Of a stretch of 8,260 bases of DNA, positions 1-6,091 are shown one piece after another. A model generated the notes under the pieces. The model was given only the letters and a program-made list of their open reading frames with translations, did no database searches and was not told the DNA's origin. This DNA comes from an uncultured Verrucomicrobiota bacterium (GTDB taxonomy: Bacteria > Verrucomicrobiota > Verrucomicrobiia > Methylacidiphilales > Verrucolacustridaceae). Both the position numbers and the translations under genes were made by a program. Each line of letters opens with the position of its first letter. The first letter of the stretch is position 1. The DNA lies in assembly GCA_903905395.1 (NCBI GenBank), contig CAIVGD010000152.1, forward strand, positions 1 to 8,260, written 5' to 3'.

Positions 1-2
1 GC

Positions 3-236
3 CCGATCCTCCAATCCTCCGCCGACATTGTCCGGCGAAACCGAAAAATGGTGGAATTGCGCACCGCCATTCCCTTGCCCGTTCCGCTCCAAGATATGGT
101 GCTCCGCCCGAATCCCGCAAAACAGGTGGAGCTATTTCGCCGGCTGGAATTCAAACGCTTCACACGGGATGCAGAAGCGCGTCTGGCCACGGCGGGGCCC
201 AGGCAAGCCGACCTGTTTGGAGAAGATGCGAAATGA
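3..236 (+). CDS. 5'-3' exonuclease (FEN/PolA N-terminal-like), C-terminal fragment
   Basis: The frame is open from the window edge to TGA at 234-236 and encodes the last 77 residues of a longer protein. The run from VELRTAIPLPVP through ELFRRLEFKRF matches the end of the 5'-3' exonuclease domain of DNA polymerase I, where a segment of the type 'LRTDVPLP...ALFRELEF' closes the helix-3-turn-helix region. Members of this family remove RNA primers and 5' flaps during lagging-strand synthesis and repair. The protein stops about 18 residues after LEFKRF, so no 3'-5' exonuclease or polymerase domain follows: it is a stand-alone nuclease or the end of one. The tail carries QADLF (bases 204-218), a good match to the sliding-clamp-binding pentapeptide. 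The stop overlaps the hemW start in an ATGA, so the two are probably translationally coupled. The nuclease active site lies outside the window, so catalytic competence cannot be judged. Confidence 0.75.
   Translation, partial: PILQSSADIVRRNRKMVELRTAIPLPVPLQDMVLRPNPAKQVELFRRLEFKRFTRDAEARLATAGPRQADLFGEDAK
219..224 (+). promoter_or_regulatory. Ribosome binding site for hemW
   Basis: GGAGAA lies 8 bases before the hemW ATG at 233, inside the last codons (Gly-Glu) of the upstream exonuclease gene. It is one of the few well-placed Shine-Dalgarno-like sequences in the window and supports the 233 start. Confidence 0.5.
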
Positions 237-1330
237 AACCCCGTGTGGAAACCCTCTACGTGCACGTTCCTTTCTGCACGCATCTCTGTCCTTATTGCGA
301 TTTTCCCAAAGAGCGGTTGGGAGGAAATCGCATGCGGGATTTTTTGCGCGGCCTGCGGGCCGAATGGGCCTGGGCTCGGCAGGAATTCGAGGTGATCCCA
401 CGCCGCATCCTTTTCGGCGGAGGAACTCCCACGGCCCTCTCCCCCTCCCTGCTTCAGGAATTATTGGAAATCGCCCCCTGGGGGGAAGCCGATGAGTGGA
501 CCGTGGAAGCGAACCCCGACGGCTTCGGTTCCAGCAAAGCCTCGATGCTGGCGGAAGCAGGGGTAACCCGATTGAGCTTGGGGGCGCAGGCATTCCTACC
601 CAAGGATCTCGCTTGGCTGGGGCGGCGTCATGACCGCGCCACCATCGTCTCCGCTTGCAAGGCATCGCGGAAAGCCGGAATCCGCGACCTGAATCTGGAT
701 CTGATTTATGGTCTGCCGGATCAAGGCCCCGCCGAGTGGCAAGCCACCTTGGAGGAAGCGTGTGCGTTGGAACCCGATCACCTTTCCGCCTACGTCATCA
801 CTCCGGAAGCTGGGACCGAGTTGACGGCGATGATCCAACGAGGGGAATGGCATCCTGATTCGGAAAATGAAGCAATGCTTTTTCTTTTGACTCAAAGATT
901 TTTGGAGGCGCATGGATTCACCGCGTACGAGATTTCCAACTTCGCCCGACCCGGGAGGGAGTGCCGTCATCATAAATCCGTCTGGTCCGGCGAGGATTAC
1001 CTCGGGCTAGGCCCTGGCGCCGTTTCAACGATCGCCGGCCGCCGCTGGCGGAACGTCCGCGACACGAGCCAATACGCCCGCTCGGCGGAGACGGGTCCGC
1101 ATCCGTATCATGAGGACGAAGAGGTGTGCGGGGATGTGGAACGTCGCACGGAGCGGATTCTTTTGGGTCTGCGGACAAACGCGGGGTTGGAAGAGGAGGC
1201 GTTGAGTGGTCACGAAGAGTGTTTATCGGAACTGGTGCAAAAGGGCTGGGGCCGACGCCTCGACGGGCGATTTCTCCTGACCGCCCGCGGCCGCCTGCGT
1301 GCCGACGCGGTGGCGGTCATGCTGATCTGA
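233..1330 (+). CDS. hemW: Radical SAM family heme chaperone HemW
   Basis: The 365-residue protein has the usual HemW length. Near the N-terminus it carries the radical SAM cluster motif C15-x3-C19-x2-C22 followed by DF, then the SAM-binding GGGTPT at 62-67. The middle has the family's 'LNLDLIYGLPDQ' and 'HLSAYVITPEAGTELT' segments. Then come CRHHKSVW (244-251), YLGLGPGA, and a C-terminal HemW-type region containing ERILLGLRTNAGL. HemW is a cytoplasmic protein that binds heme and a 4Fe-4S cluster and passes heme to respiratory enzymes; it is often misannotated as oxygen-independent coproporphyrinogen III oxidase. The characteristic HNxxYW motif is degenerate here (HHKSVW): the first His and the Trp are kept. 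The start is supported by ATGA overlap with the upstream gene and a GGAGAA ribosome site. The next gene begins 2 bases after the stop, indicating one transcription unit. Confidence 0.93.
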   Translation: MKPRVETLYVHVPFCTHLCPYCDFPKERLGGNRMRDFLRGLRAEWAWARQEFEVIPRRILFGGGTPTALSPSLLQELLEIAPWGEADEWTVEANPDGFGSSKASMLAEAGVTRLSLGAQAFLPKDLAWLGRRHDRATIVSACKASRKAGIRDLNLDLIYGLPDQGPAEWQATLEEACALEPDHLSAYVITPEAGTELTAMIQRGEWHPDSENEAMLFLLTQRFLEAHGFTAYEISNFARPGRECRHHKSVWSGEDYLGLGPGAVSTIAGRRWRNVRDTSQYARSAETGPHPYHEDEEVCGDVERRTERILLGLRTNAGLEEEALSGHEECLSELVQKGWGRRLDGRFLLTARGRLRADAVAVMLI

Positions 1331-1332
1331 AT

Positions 1333-2322
1333 ATGGAACCGGCGATCGTCACGCGCGGGTTGCGCAAAGTGTATCGGGTGTTCCGCAAAGAACTCGGATT
1401 GGGCGGGGCGATTCGCGGTCTTTTTCATCGTCGATACGACGAAGTGGCGGCCGTCGATGGCGTGGATCTGGAGATCGCGCCGGGAGAATTGGTGGGGTTC
1501 CTCGGTCCGAACGGTGCAGGCAAGACAACGACGTTAAAGATGCTCTCCGGACTGCTTCATCCCAGCGGAGGCTCCGCGACGGTCTTGGGCCATGTGCCGT
1601 GGAGACGGGAGGTTGTCTTTCGTCGGCAGATTTCACTTTTGCTCGGGCAGAAAAATCAGTTGGTCTGGGATCTGCCGGCACGGGAGAGCTTCGAGTTGAA
1701 TCGCGCCATTTACGGGGTGGATCGGAGCCAAGCTCAGCGCACGGTGGATCACCTCTCCGCAATGCTCGAAGTGCGCGGCCTGCTCGACAAGCCGGTGCGG
1801 GAACTTTCCCTCGGCGAGCGGATGAAGATGGAACTGATCGCGGCGTTGCTCCACAAACCGAAGGTTTTATTTTTGGACGAACCCACGCTTGGGTTGGATG
1901 TGATTTCCCAGCACCGCGTGCGGGATTTTCTCCGACATCTGGTGGCGGAGGAGAAGATCACCACGATTCTGACCAGTCACTATTTGCAGGACATCGAGGC
2001 TCTTTGTCGTCGGGTGGTGATCATCGATCATGGGCGGGTCATTCACGACGGCTCGTGGGAACGGATCGTGAGGGATTTTTCCGATCGCAAGGAGATCGTC
2101 TTGAGATTTGCGGGTGCCTCGCCGGATCTCCGCGGGGAGGAGTGGGGCGAAGTGGTGGCGCGGGATGCGGCGACCTTGCGGCTTCGTGTGCCGTTTGCGC
2201 GAGCGACCGAGATTAGTCGGCGCGCCATCGATCTGCCTGGATTGGAAGATATCCGTATCGAAGCCATGCCGGTGGAGGAAGTCATCCGCCGCGTCTTCGC
2301 CTCCTCTGGGCGAGAAAACTAG
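1333..2322 (+). CDS. ABC transporter ATP-binding protein, ABC-2 type (COG4586-like)
   Basis: This 329-residue ATPase has a complete nucleotide-binding domain: Walker A GPNGAGKT at 58-65, Q-loop Q106, signature LSLGE at 158-162, Walker B VLFLDE at 178-183, D-loop LGLD at 186-189 and H-loop H216. The 35-residue lead-in (YRVFRKELGLGGAIRGLFHRR) before the first strand, and the 'LLLGQKNQLVWDLP' segment after the Q-loop, are typical of the COG4586 exporter-type ATPases. These usually work with two ABC-2 membrane subunits. The roughly 80-residue extension after the H-loop domain fits the regulatory C-terminal region of this group. The start at 1333 follows hemW by 2 bases; the frame stays open upstream inside hemW, but residues before 1333 do not resemble the family. 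No permease is next to it: the following gene is convergent and unrelated, so the membrane partners and the substrate are unknown. Confidence 0.88.
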   Translation: MEPAIVTRGLRKVYRVFRKELGLGGAIRGLFHRRYDEVAAVDGVDLEIAPGELVGFLGPNGAGKTTTLKMLSGLLHPSGGSATVLGHVPWRREVVFRRQISLLLGQKNQLVWDLPARESFELNRAIYGVDRSQAQRTVDHLSAMLEVRGLLDKPVRELSLGERMKMELIAALLHKPKVLFLDEPTLGLDVISQHRVRDFLRHLVAEEKITTILTSHYLQDIEALCRRVVIIDHGRVIHDGSWERIVRDFSDRKEIVLRFAGASPDLRGEEWGEVVARDAATLRLRVPFARATEISRRAIDLPGLEDIRIEAMPVEEVIRRVFASSGREN

Positions 2323-2337
2323 CCCTGTCGCAACAAT

Positions 2338-2359
2338 TGGGATCCTAACGGCGATCCCA
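2338..2359. repeat. Small inverted repeat between convergent genes (weak terminator candidate)
   Basis: TGGGATC (2338-2344) and GATCCCA (2353-2359) form a perfect 7-bp stem with an 8-base loop. It begins 16 bases after the ABC ATPase stop and 43 bases beyond the ZIP gene stop on the other strand. There is no T-run on the plus side; on the minus side it is followed by ATTGTTG, which is only mildly T-rich. It is placed where a two-way terminator would sit, but the stem is short and the call is weak. The rest of the gap (2323-2401) shows nothing recognisable. Confidence 0.3.
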
Positions 2360-2401
2360 CAGCTTCCAACCTCTTCAAAATCCAAAATCAATTTCTTCCA
2401 T

Positions 2402-3154
2402 TCAATGGCCCAGAAATGCAGCCCCAGTGATTAGTAGAAATCCGATCGCTGCGGCCAGAATTTTCACGGGGCGTCCTTCCTTTTCCTTTAACTCCGGCAA
2501 AAGGAGATCGGATCCGGCCAGATAAAGAAAAGTCCCGGCCGTCGCCGCTCCAAGAATTCCATGCAGCAGGTGCGGCCCGGAAATATCCGCCATCGAAGCC
2601 AACAGCGCCCCTCCCGGACTGGCCAAACTCAGAATCACAGTCGCGCCCAGAATTTTTGTGCGCGAAACCCCATACCTCCCCAGCGTGACGGCGAGGGCAA
2701 AGGTATCCGTCGCTTTGTGAATAAGAATGGCCAGCGCCAAGGCCTCCCGCGCCGCGCCCACAGCAACCGATCCGAGAGCCAAACCCTCCAGCAGGGAGTG
2801 AAATCCCAGCATCGCTCCCAAAATGTACGGCTTGGCTGGAACTCCTCCCCCGTGAGGATGGCACCCGTGAATCTCCGCGTGGGCATTATGCCCCTGCCGG
2901 TCCAGCCACCGCAAAAAAAGAATCAGTCCCCCCGCCATCAAAAGCGCTTTCAAGAGGCCCAGATCCTGCATGGCTTCCGGACCTAGTTGAAAAATGGCCG
3001 TGGCGAGAAAGGCCCCGCCGGCAAAGGTTCCACCAAAACAAAGCCAGGAGGTTTTGTGCCCCTGAGCTCGCATAGGCAAGGCCACCAATCCTCCGGCGAG
3101 GCCTGCGCCAAATAGCACGAGCAAAATAATCGGTGAGATCATCCATCTTGGCAT
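2402..3154 (-). CDS. ZIP-family divalent metal transporter
   Basis: The 250-residue protein is hydrophobic, with about eight predicted membrane spans, as expected for ZIP importers of zinc, iron or manganese. The hallmark fourth-span motif HSLLEG (H119, E123) and fifth-span HKATD (H146, D150) form the expected metal site. The second span contains 'GGAFLATAIFQLGPEA', the usual 'FLATxxxHLLPEA' segment with the His replaced by Q56. The last third has GTFLYLAGSDLLLPEL, the usual seventh-span signature. A cytoplasmic-loop-like segment at 89-101 holds five histidines and one cysteine and probably binds metal. The fifth-span glutamate of the canonical HKxxE is Asp here. The start at 3154 gives the first span room; Met5 is an alternative, and no clear Shine-Dalgarno precedes either. 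The gene lies 36 bases downstream of a co-oriented tRNA gene and could be read from its promoter. Metal specificity cannot be told from sequence. Confidence 0.88.
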   Translation of the reverse strand: MPRWMISPIILLVLFGAGLAGGLVALPMRAQGHKTSWLCFGGTFAGGAFLATAIFQLGPEAMQDLGLLKALLMAGGLILFLRWLDRQGHNAHAEIHGCHPHGGGVPAKPYILGAMLGFHSLLEGLALGSVAVGAAREALALAILIHKATDTFALAVTLGRYGVSRTKILGATVILSLASPGGALLASMADISGPHLLHGILGAATAGTFLYLAGSDLLLPELKEKEGRPVKILAAAIGFLLITGAAFLGH

Positions 3155-3190
3155 AGCGCAAAAATCCGCATTCGGCTAGCCCATGGCAGG

Positions 3191-3264
3191 TGGCAGTGGA
3201 GGGATTTGAACCCCCGACCCAAGGCTTATGAGTCCCTTGCTCTACCAGGCTGAGCTACACTGCC
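3191..3264 (-). tRNA. tRNA-Met (anticodon CAT), probably elongator
   Basis: The minus strand folds as a 74-nt cloverleaf. The acceptor stem GGCAGTG/CACTGCC is perfect, the D arm is GCTC-AGCCTGGTA-GAGC, and the T arm is GGGGG-TTCAAAT-CCCTC with one G-U pair. The anticodon loop is CTCATAA; the CAT is complementary to 3228-3230. The discriminator is A. The G1-C72 pair rules against the initiator, so this is elongator Met or, less likely, the lysidine-modified tRNA-Ile2, which also has a CAT gene anticodon. The anticodon stem AGGGA/GCCTT is weak: one A-G mismatch next to the loop and one G-U pair. The 3' CCA is not encoded (CCT follows the discriminator), so it must be added by a nucleotidyltransferase. 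Confidence 0.95.
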
Positions 3265-3275
3265 AGAAGTCTTCC

Positions 3276-3304
3276 TTTCTAGCGTTGACCTATTCTTTCG
3301 CCAA
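3276..3304 (-). promoter_or_regulatory. Sigma-70-type promoter for the tRNA gene
   Basis: Read on the minus strand, TTGGCG (complement of 3299-3304, 4 of 6 to TTGACA) is followed after exactly 17 bases by TAGAAA (complement of 3276-3281, 4 of 6 to TATAAT). The -10 box ends 11 bases before the 5' end of the mature tRNA, a normal distance for a tRNA promoter with a short leader. This is a sequence match only. Confidence 0.45.
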
Positions 3305-3322
3305 GCCTGAGGGAGGGCTTGG
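3301..3322. repeat. Inverted repeat in the tRNA / TPR-gene divergent region
   Basis: CCAAGCC (3301-3307) and GGCTTGG (3316-3322) form a perfect, GC-rich 7-bp stem with an 8-base loop. It lies in the roughly 90-base region between the tRNA and the TPR gene and overlaps the proposed -35 box of the tRNA promoter. In the plus-strand transcript it would form a hairpin shortly before the TPR start. No T-run follows on either strand, so it does not look like a terminator. It could be an operator, a leader hairpin or chance. Confidence 0.35.
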
Positions 3323-3354
3323 GGTTGGTCCCGAAGGACGATAAAGTCCACCAC

Positions 3355-5064
3355 ATGGGAATGAGGGAAAAGGAGGCCATGTGGGCCAAGATAAGGGGGA
3401 GATTCGCCCTCGCCGTCGTGGCCATCCTGATTCTCGTTTTTCTCGGCGGGGTGGCCGTTCCAACCTACCGAGCCCTAAAGGGATGGCGCGCCGGCCGACT
3501 GATGGATGATGCGGAGACCTCTTTAAAGAAGGGCTCGCTGGTGGAAGCCTATCAAGCGGCCCGCTCCGCCCACGGCCTGGACGCCAACAACCTTCGCGCC
3601 CTGCGGATGCTCGGCGATATGTACGAAGGATCCGGTGCCAGCGAGGCCTTGGCCTACCGGCGATCCGCGGCGGAGTCCACCCAAGCCAACTCCGACGATT
3701 GTGTCGCCTACCTCCGCGCCGCCATCCGTGCGGGCCGCCTAGATCTGGCGGACGAATTTCTTAATCAGATCGGAGCCATCGAACGCACCGATCACAAGAT
3801 CGCGGCGATTGCGGCCGACCTGTATCGGATGCGCGGGGAATCGGAAAAGGCTCGCCAGTTGGAAAAAAAAACAGCGGAAAGCGCAGAGGGCGGAGAAAAA
3901 GTTGTCGCGGATCTGATTCGTGCCAGGGGCTTGCTGGAGGCACCGGATCCGTCCGACAGAGCCGTAGGCCGAGCTACTTTGTTGAAAATCGGCGCCAGCC
4001 ACACCCTCGAAGCGCCCGAGGCCCTGCGGATCCTCGCCTCTTCCTCCGATCGCACGGAGAAAGAAACCCAAGAACTCATTCGTCTTCTCGAAATGAATTC
4101 GCGCGCCCCCGCCTCCACCCTTCTCCTCGCCAAAGCTCTCCAACTCGAACTCCATCCTGACTGGCGCGGAGCCGTCTTGGAAGATGCCAAAAAACTTTGG
4201 TCGGGCGGCACCCAGGAAGAGCGTCTGGCGTTGGCCGAATTCCTCGCCCACCACGGGGATTCAGAAGGAGTTTTGGCCCTGCCACCCGTGCGGCAAGGAC
4301 GGGCGTTTCTTCTGCGGTTGGATGCCCTCGCCCGTCTGCAAAAATGGACGACCTTGCGCGAGGAGTTGGCTCTGGCCGCAAACGAAAAAGATCCTCTTGA
4401 TCCCTTTCTTGTCGAAGTGTTTCAAGCCCGGGTGGCCCAGGAAATGAGGGAGTTCCCCATGGCACAGGTCCGCTGGAAGCAGGCGGCGGCCAAGGCGGCG
4501 GGCGACCCCAGCAAGCTGGAGTTTCTCGGCAACTTCGCCGAAAAATCCGGCAATCGTGCGGTGGCCATGGAAGCCTATCGAGCCATGATCAAATACCCGG
4601 GCGCGGCGGTTCCTGGATATCTAGGATTGATCCGACTGGCCGAAAAAGACGGGGACACGTCCCAACTGCGGGACATCATCGGTGAGCTCGCCAGGCAACT
4701 TCCCAAAGATCCCGCCCCGAAAAATGATTTCGCCTACTTGAATCTTCTTCTTAGAGATCAGACTGATCGCTCCCTTAAGTCCGCCCAAGAGCTCGTTGCG
4801 GCCGTGCCCGAACGAGTTGCGTACCGCACCACTCTGGCTCTGGCTTTCTTACGAAAAAATCAACCTCAGGATGCCCTCAGGGCGTATGATGGAGTACCTA
4901 TCAACTGGTCCACCGCTCTCCCTGGGTGGCAGGCAGTGTGGGCCGCCGTCCTGAACGCCAACGGGAACTCAGATGAGGCCCGCCGGATTGCCGCCCTCAC
5001 CGATTGGAATCGTCTCAAGCCTGAAGAGCGCGACCTCATCCGCACTCTGCGGGCTCCTCGATAA
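3355..5064 (+). CDS. Membrane-anchored TPR-like repeat protein
   Basis: The 569-residue protein starts with a short basic stretch (KIRGR at 12-16) and one hydrophobic span at about 17-35 (FALAVVAILILVFLGGVAV). This predicts an N-in anchor with the rest outside the cytoplasm. The remainder is Ala/Leu/Arg-rich helical sequence with degenerate TPR units, for example around 49-91 (LVEAYQAARSAHGL...ALRMLGDMYE), around 380-415 (KSGNRAVAMEAYRAMIKYPG), near 503 (QPQDALRAYDGVP) and near 538 (NSDEARRIAAL). TPR solenoids mediate protein-protein contacts; I see no catalytic domain. The start is uncertain: ATG codons lie at 3355, 3361 and 3379, and a TTG at 3319 is possible. AGGAGG sits only 2 bases before 3379, too close to be convincing. 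I chose the first ATG. The next gene, a cell-wall amidase, begins 10 bases after the stop, so a role in envelope assembly or remodelling is plausible but inferred from position only. Confidence 0.75.
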   Translation: MGMREKEAMWAKIRGRFALAVVAILILVFLGGVAVPTYRALKGWRAGRLMDDAETSLKKGSLVEAYQAARSAHGLDANNLRALRMLGDMYEGSGASEALAYRRSAAESTQANSDDCVAYLRAAIRAGRLDLADEFLNQIGAIERTDHKIAAIAADLYRMRGESEKARQLEKKTAESAEGGEKVVADLIRARGLLEAPDPSDRAVGRATLLKIGASHTLEAPEALRILASSSDRTEKETQELIRLLEMNSRAPASTLLLAKALQLELHPDWRGAVLEDAKKLWSGGTQEERLALAEFLAHHGDSEGVLALPPVRQGRAFLLRLDALARLQKWTTLREELALAANEKDPLDPFLVEVFQARVAQEMREFPMAQVRWKQAAAKAAGDPSKLEFLGNFAEKSGNRAVAMEAYRAMIKYPGAAVPGYLGLIRLAEKDGDTSQLRDIIGELARQLPKDPAPKNDFAYLNLLLRDQTDRSLKSAQELVAAVPERVAYRTTLALAFLRKNQPQDALRAYDGVPINWSTALPGWQAVWAAVLNANGNSDEARRIAALTDWNRLKPEERDLIRTLRAPR

Positions 5065-5074
5065 TTACCCTGCC

Positions 5075-6091
5075 ATGCGATTGTTTCGGCGGATGGGATG
5101 GGGACTTGCCGGGTGCTGCGCCGCTTGGCTTCAAGCCGCTCCAGCATCGTACACCGTCAAGAGCGGGGAAACGCTTTACCAGATCGCGCGGGACAGCGGA
5201 ACTTCGGTCGAGGTCCTTACCAAGGCGAACCCCGGCATCAATCCCCAACGTCTCCACGCCGGAGATGTCCTTCACCTTCCCTCCTCATCTCCTTCCACTC
5301 CCACTTCCACTTCCGTCTCGGCCAAGACCGCCCCCGCGCCATCCGTCGCGTCGAAGCCAACCGCGCCAGCGGAATGGATACGGATCAAGTCGGGAGATAG
5401 TTTAACTAAAATTTCCCGTGCGACCGGGGTTCCAGTCGATGATCTGCGCCGCTGGAACCGCCTCCACGGCGACACTCTCCGCCCAGGCAATCTCTTACGC
5501 GTCCGCGCCCCTACATCCACCCTTGCTCAAACCAACCCCGCCACCAAAAAAACTAAAACCCCCACAACCCCGCCATCGCCCGACAAACCCGCGGCTCCAA
5601 CACTGACTTTTGTCGGCCCGGCCCGTGCCCAGATTGATGCGCCAAAAGATCGTCTGCGCGATTGGGAGTACATCGTCGTTCATCACAGCGGCACAAGCGG
5701 AGGCAACGCCAAGATCTTTGATTATTTTCATCGCCATGTCCGTGGCATGGAAAATGGCATGGCCTACCACTTCGTCATCGGCAATGGCTCCGATTCCGGC
5801 GACGGCCAGATCGAAGTTGGATCGCGCTGGCTCGAACAAAAACAAGGAGGCCATTTGGCCAGTGAGGCGCTCAACGAAATTTCAATTGGGATCTGCCTTG
5901 TGGGAGATTTCAGCACCCACCGGTTGGGGCCGCGACAGACGGCATCCCTCATCGAGTTGGTACATTACCTCCGCAAGCTCCAACCCACGGCCAAATTAAA
6001 ATTCCGTCTCCACCGTGAGATTAATACCCGCCCGACCGAGTGCCCGGGCAAACTATTCCCCAGTCCGGCGATTCACGAGATTTTGGACTGA
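5075..6091 (+). CDS. Secreted LysM-domain N-acetylmuramoyl-L-alanine amidase (Amidase_2/PGRP fold)
   Basis: The 338-residue protein has an export signal (RLFRR, then a hydrophobic stretch to about residue 24 ending in APA). LysM domain 1 spans about 25-69 (YTVKSGETLYQIARDSG) and LysM domain 2 about 101-144 (IRIKSGDSLTKISRATG). Between and after them are flexible Ser/Thr/Pro/Ala/Lys-rich linkers at about 70-100 and 145-190. The C-terminal domain (about 195-338) matches Amidase_2: IVVHHSG (H203/H204) gives the first zinc ligand, H313 in LHRE the second and C323 in TECPGK the third. AYHFVIG and ISIGICLVGDF are further family segments. It should bind peptidoglycan and cleave the bond between muramic acid and L-alanine in the periplasm. 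An upstream in-frame ATG at 4973 was not used because the signal sequence begins at 5075. LAGC at 11-14 resembles a lipobox, so a lipoprotein is an alternative. The gene is 10 bases after the TPR gene and overlaps yjbQ tail to tail. Confidence 0.9.
   Translation: MRLFRRMGWGLAGCCAAWLQAAPASYTVKSGETLYQIARDSGTSVEVLTKANPGINPQRLHAGDVLHLPSSSPSTPTSTSVSAKTAPAPSVASKPTAPAEWIRIKSGDSLTKISRATGVPVDDLRRWNRLHGDTLRPGNLLRVRAPTSTLAQTNPATKKTKTPTTPPSPDKPAAPTLTFVGPARAQIDAPKDRLRDWEYIVVHHSGTSGGNAKIFDYFHRHVRGMENGMAYHFVIGNGSDSGDGQIEVGSRWLEQKQGGHLASEALNEISIGICLVGDFSTHRLGPRQTASLIELVHYLRKLQPTAKLKFRLHREINTRPTECPGKLFPSPAIHEILD

Noticed and set aside
1126..1332. Longer ABC ATPase starting at 1126 inside hemW
   Set aside because: The extra 69 residues lie out of frame within conserved hemW coding sequence and do not resemble ABC ATPases; the family N-terminus begins at 1333.
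2561..2986. Plus-strand open frame opposite the ZIP gene
   Set aside because: It is a shadow frame of a well-supported ZIP transporter; the translation is Arg/Gln/Asn-rich without a domain.
3181..3264. tRNA gene as an integration (att) site
   Set aside because: No integrase, no second copy of the tRNA end and no compositional change is seen on either side.
3319..3354. TTG start at 3319 for the TPR protein
   Set aside because: It would add 12 polar residues before the first ATG, and its start codon lies in the inverted repeat. GGGAGG before it is only 2-3 bases away. Not excluded, but ATG 3355 is preferred.
3739..4254. Long minus-strand open frame opposite the TPR gene
   Set aside because: It is antisense to the helical TPR coding frame, with no start signal, hydrophobic pattern or recognisable domain.
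4973..5074. Longer amidase starting at 4973 inside the TPR gene
   Set aside because: It would bury the signal peptide behind 34 residues read out of frame from the TPR gene.
5280..5320. Short C/T-rich repeats (TTCCACT-like) as a possible tandem repeat or slippage locus
   Set aside because: They encode the Ser/Thr/Pro linker between LysM domains; the units are imperfect and too few to call a repeat array.
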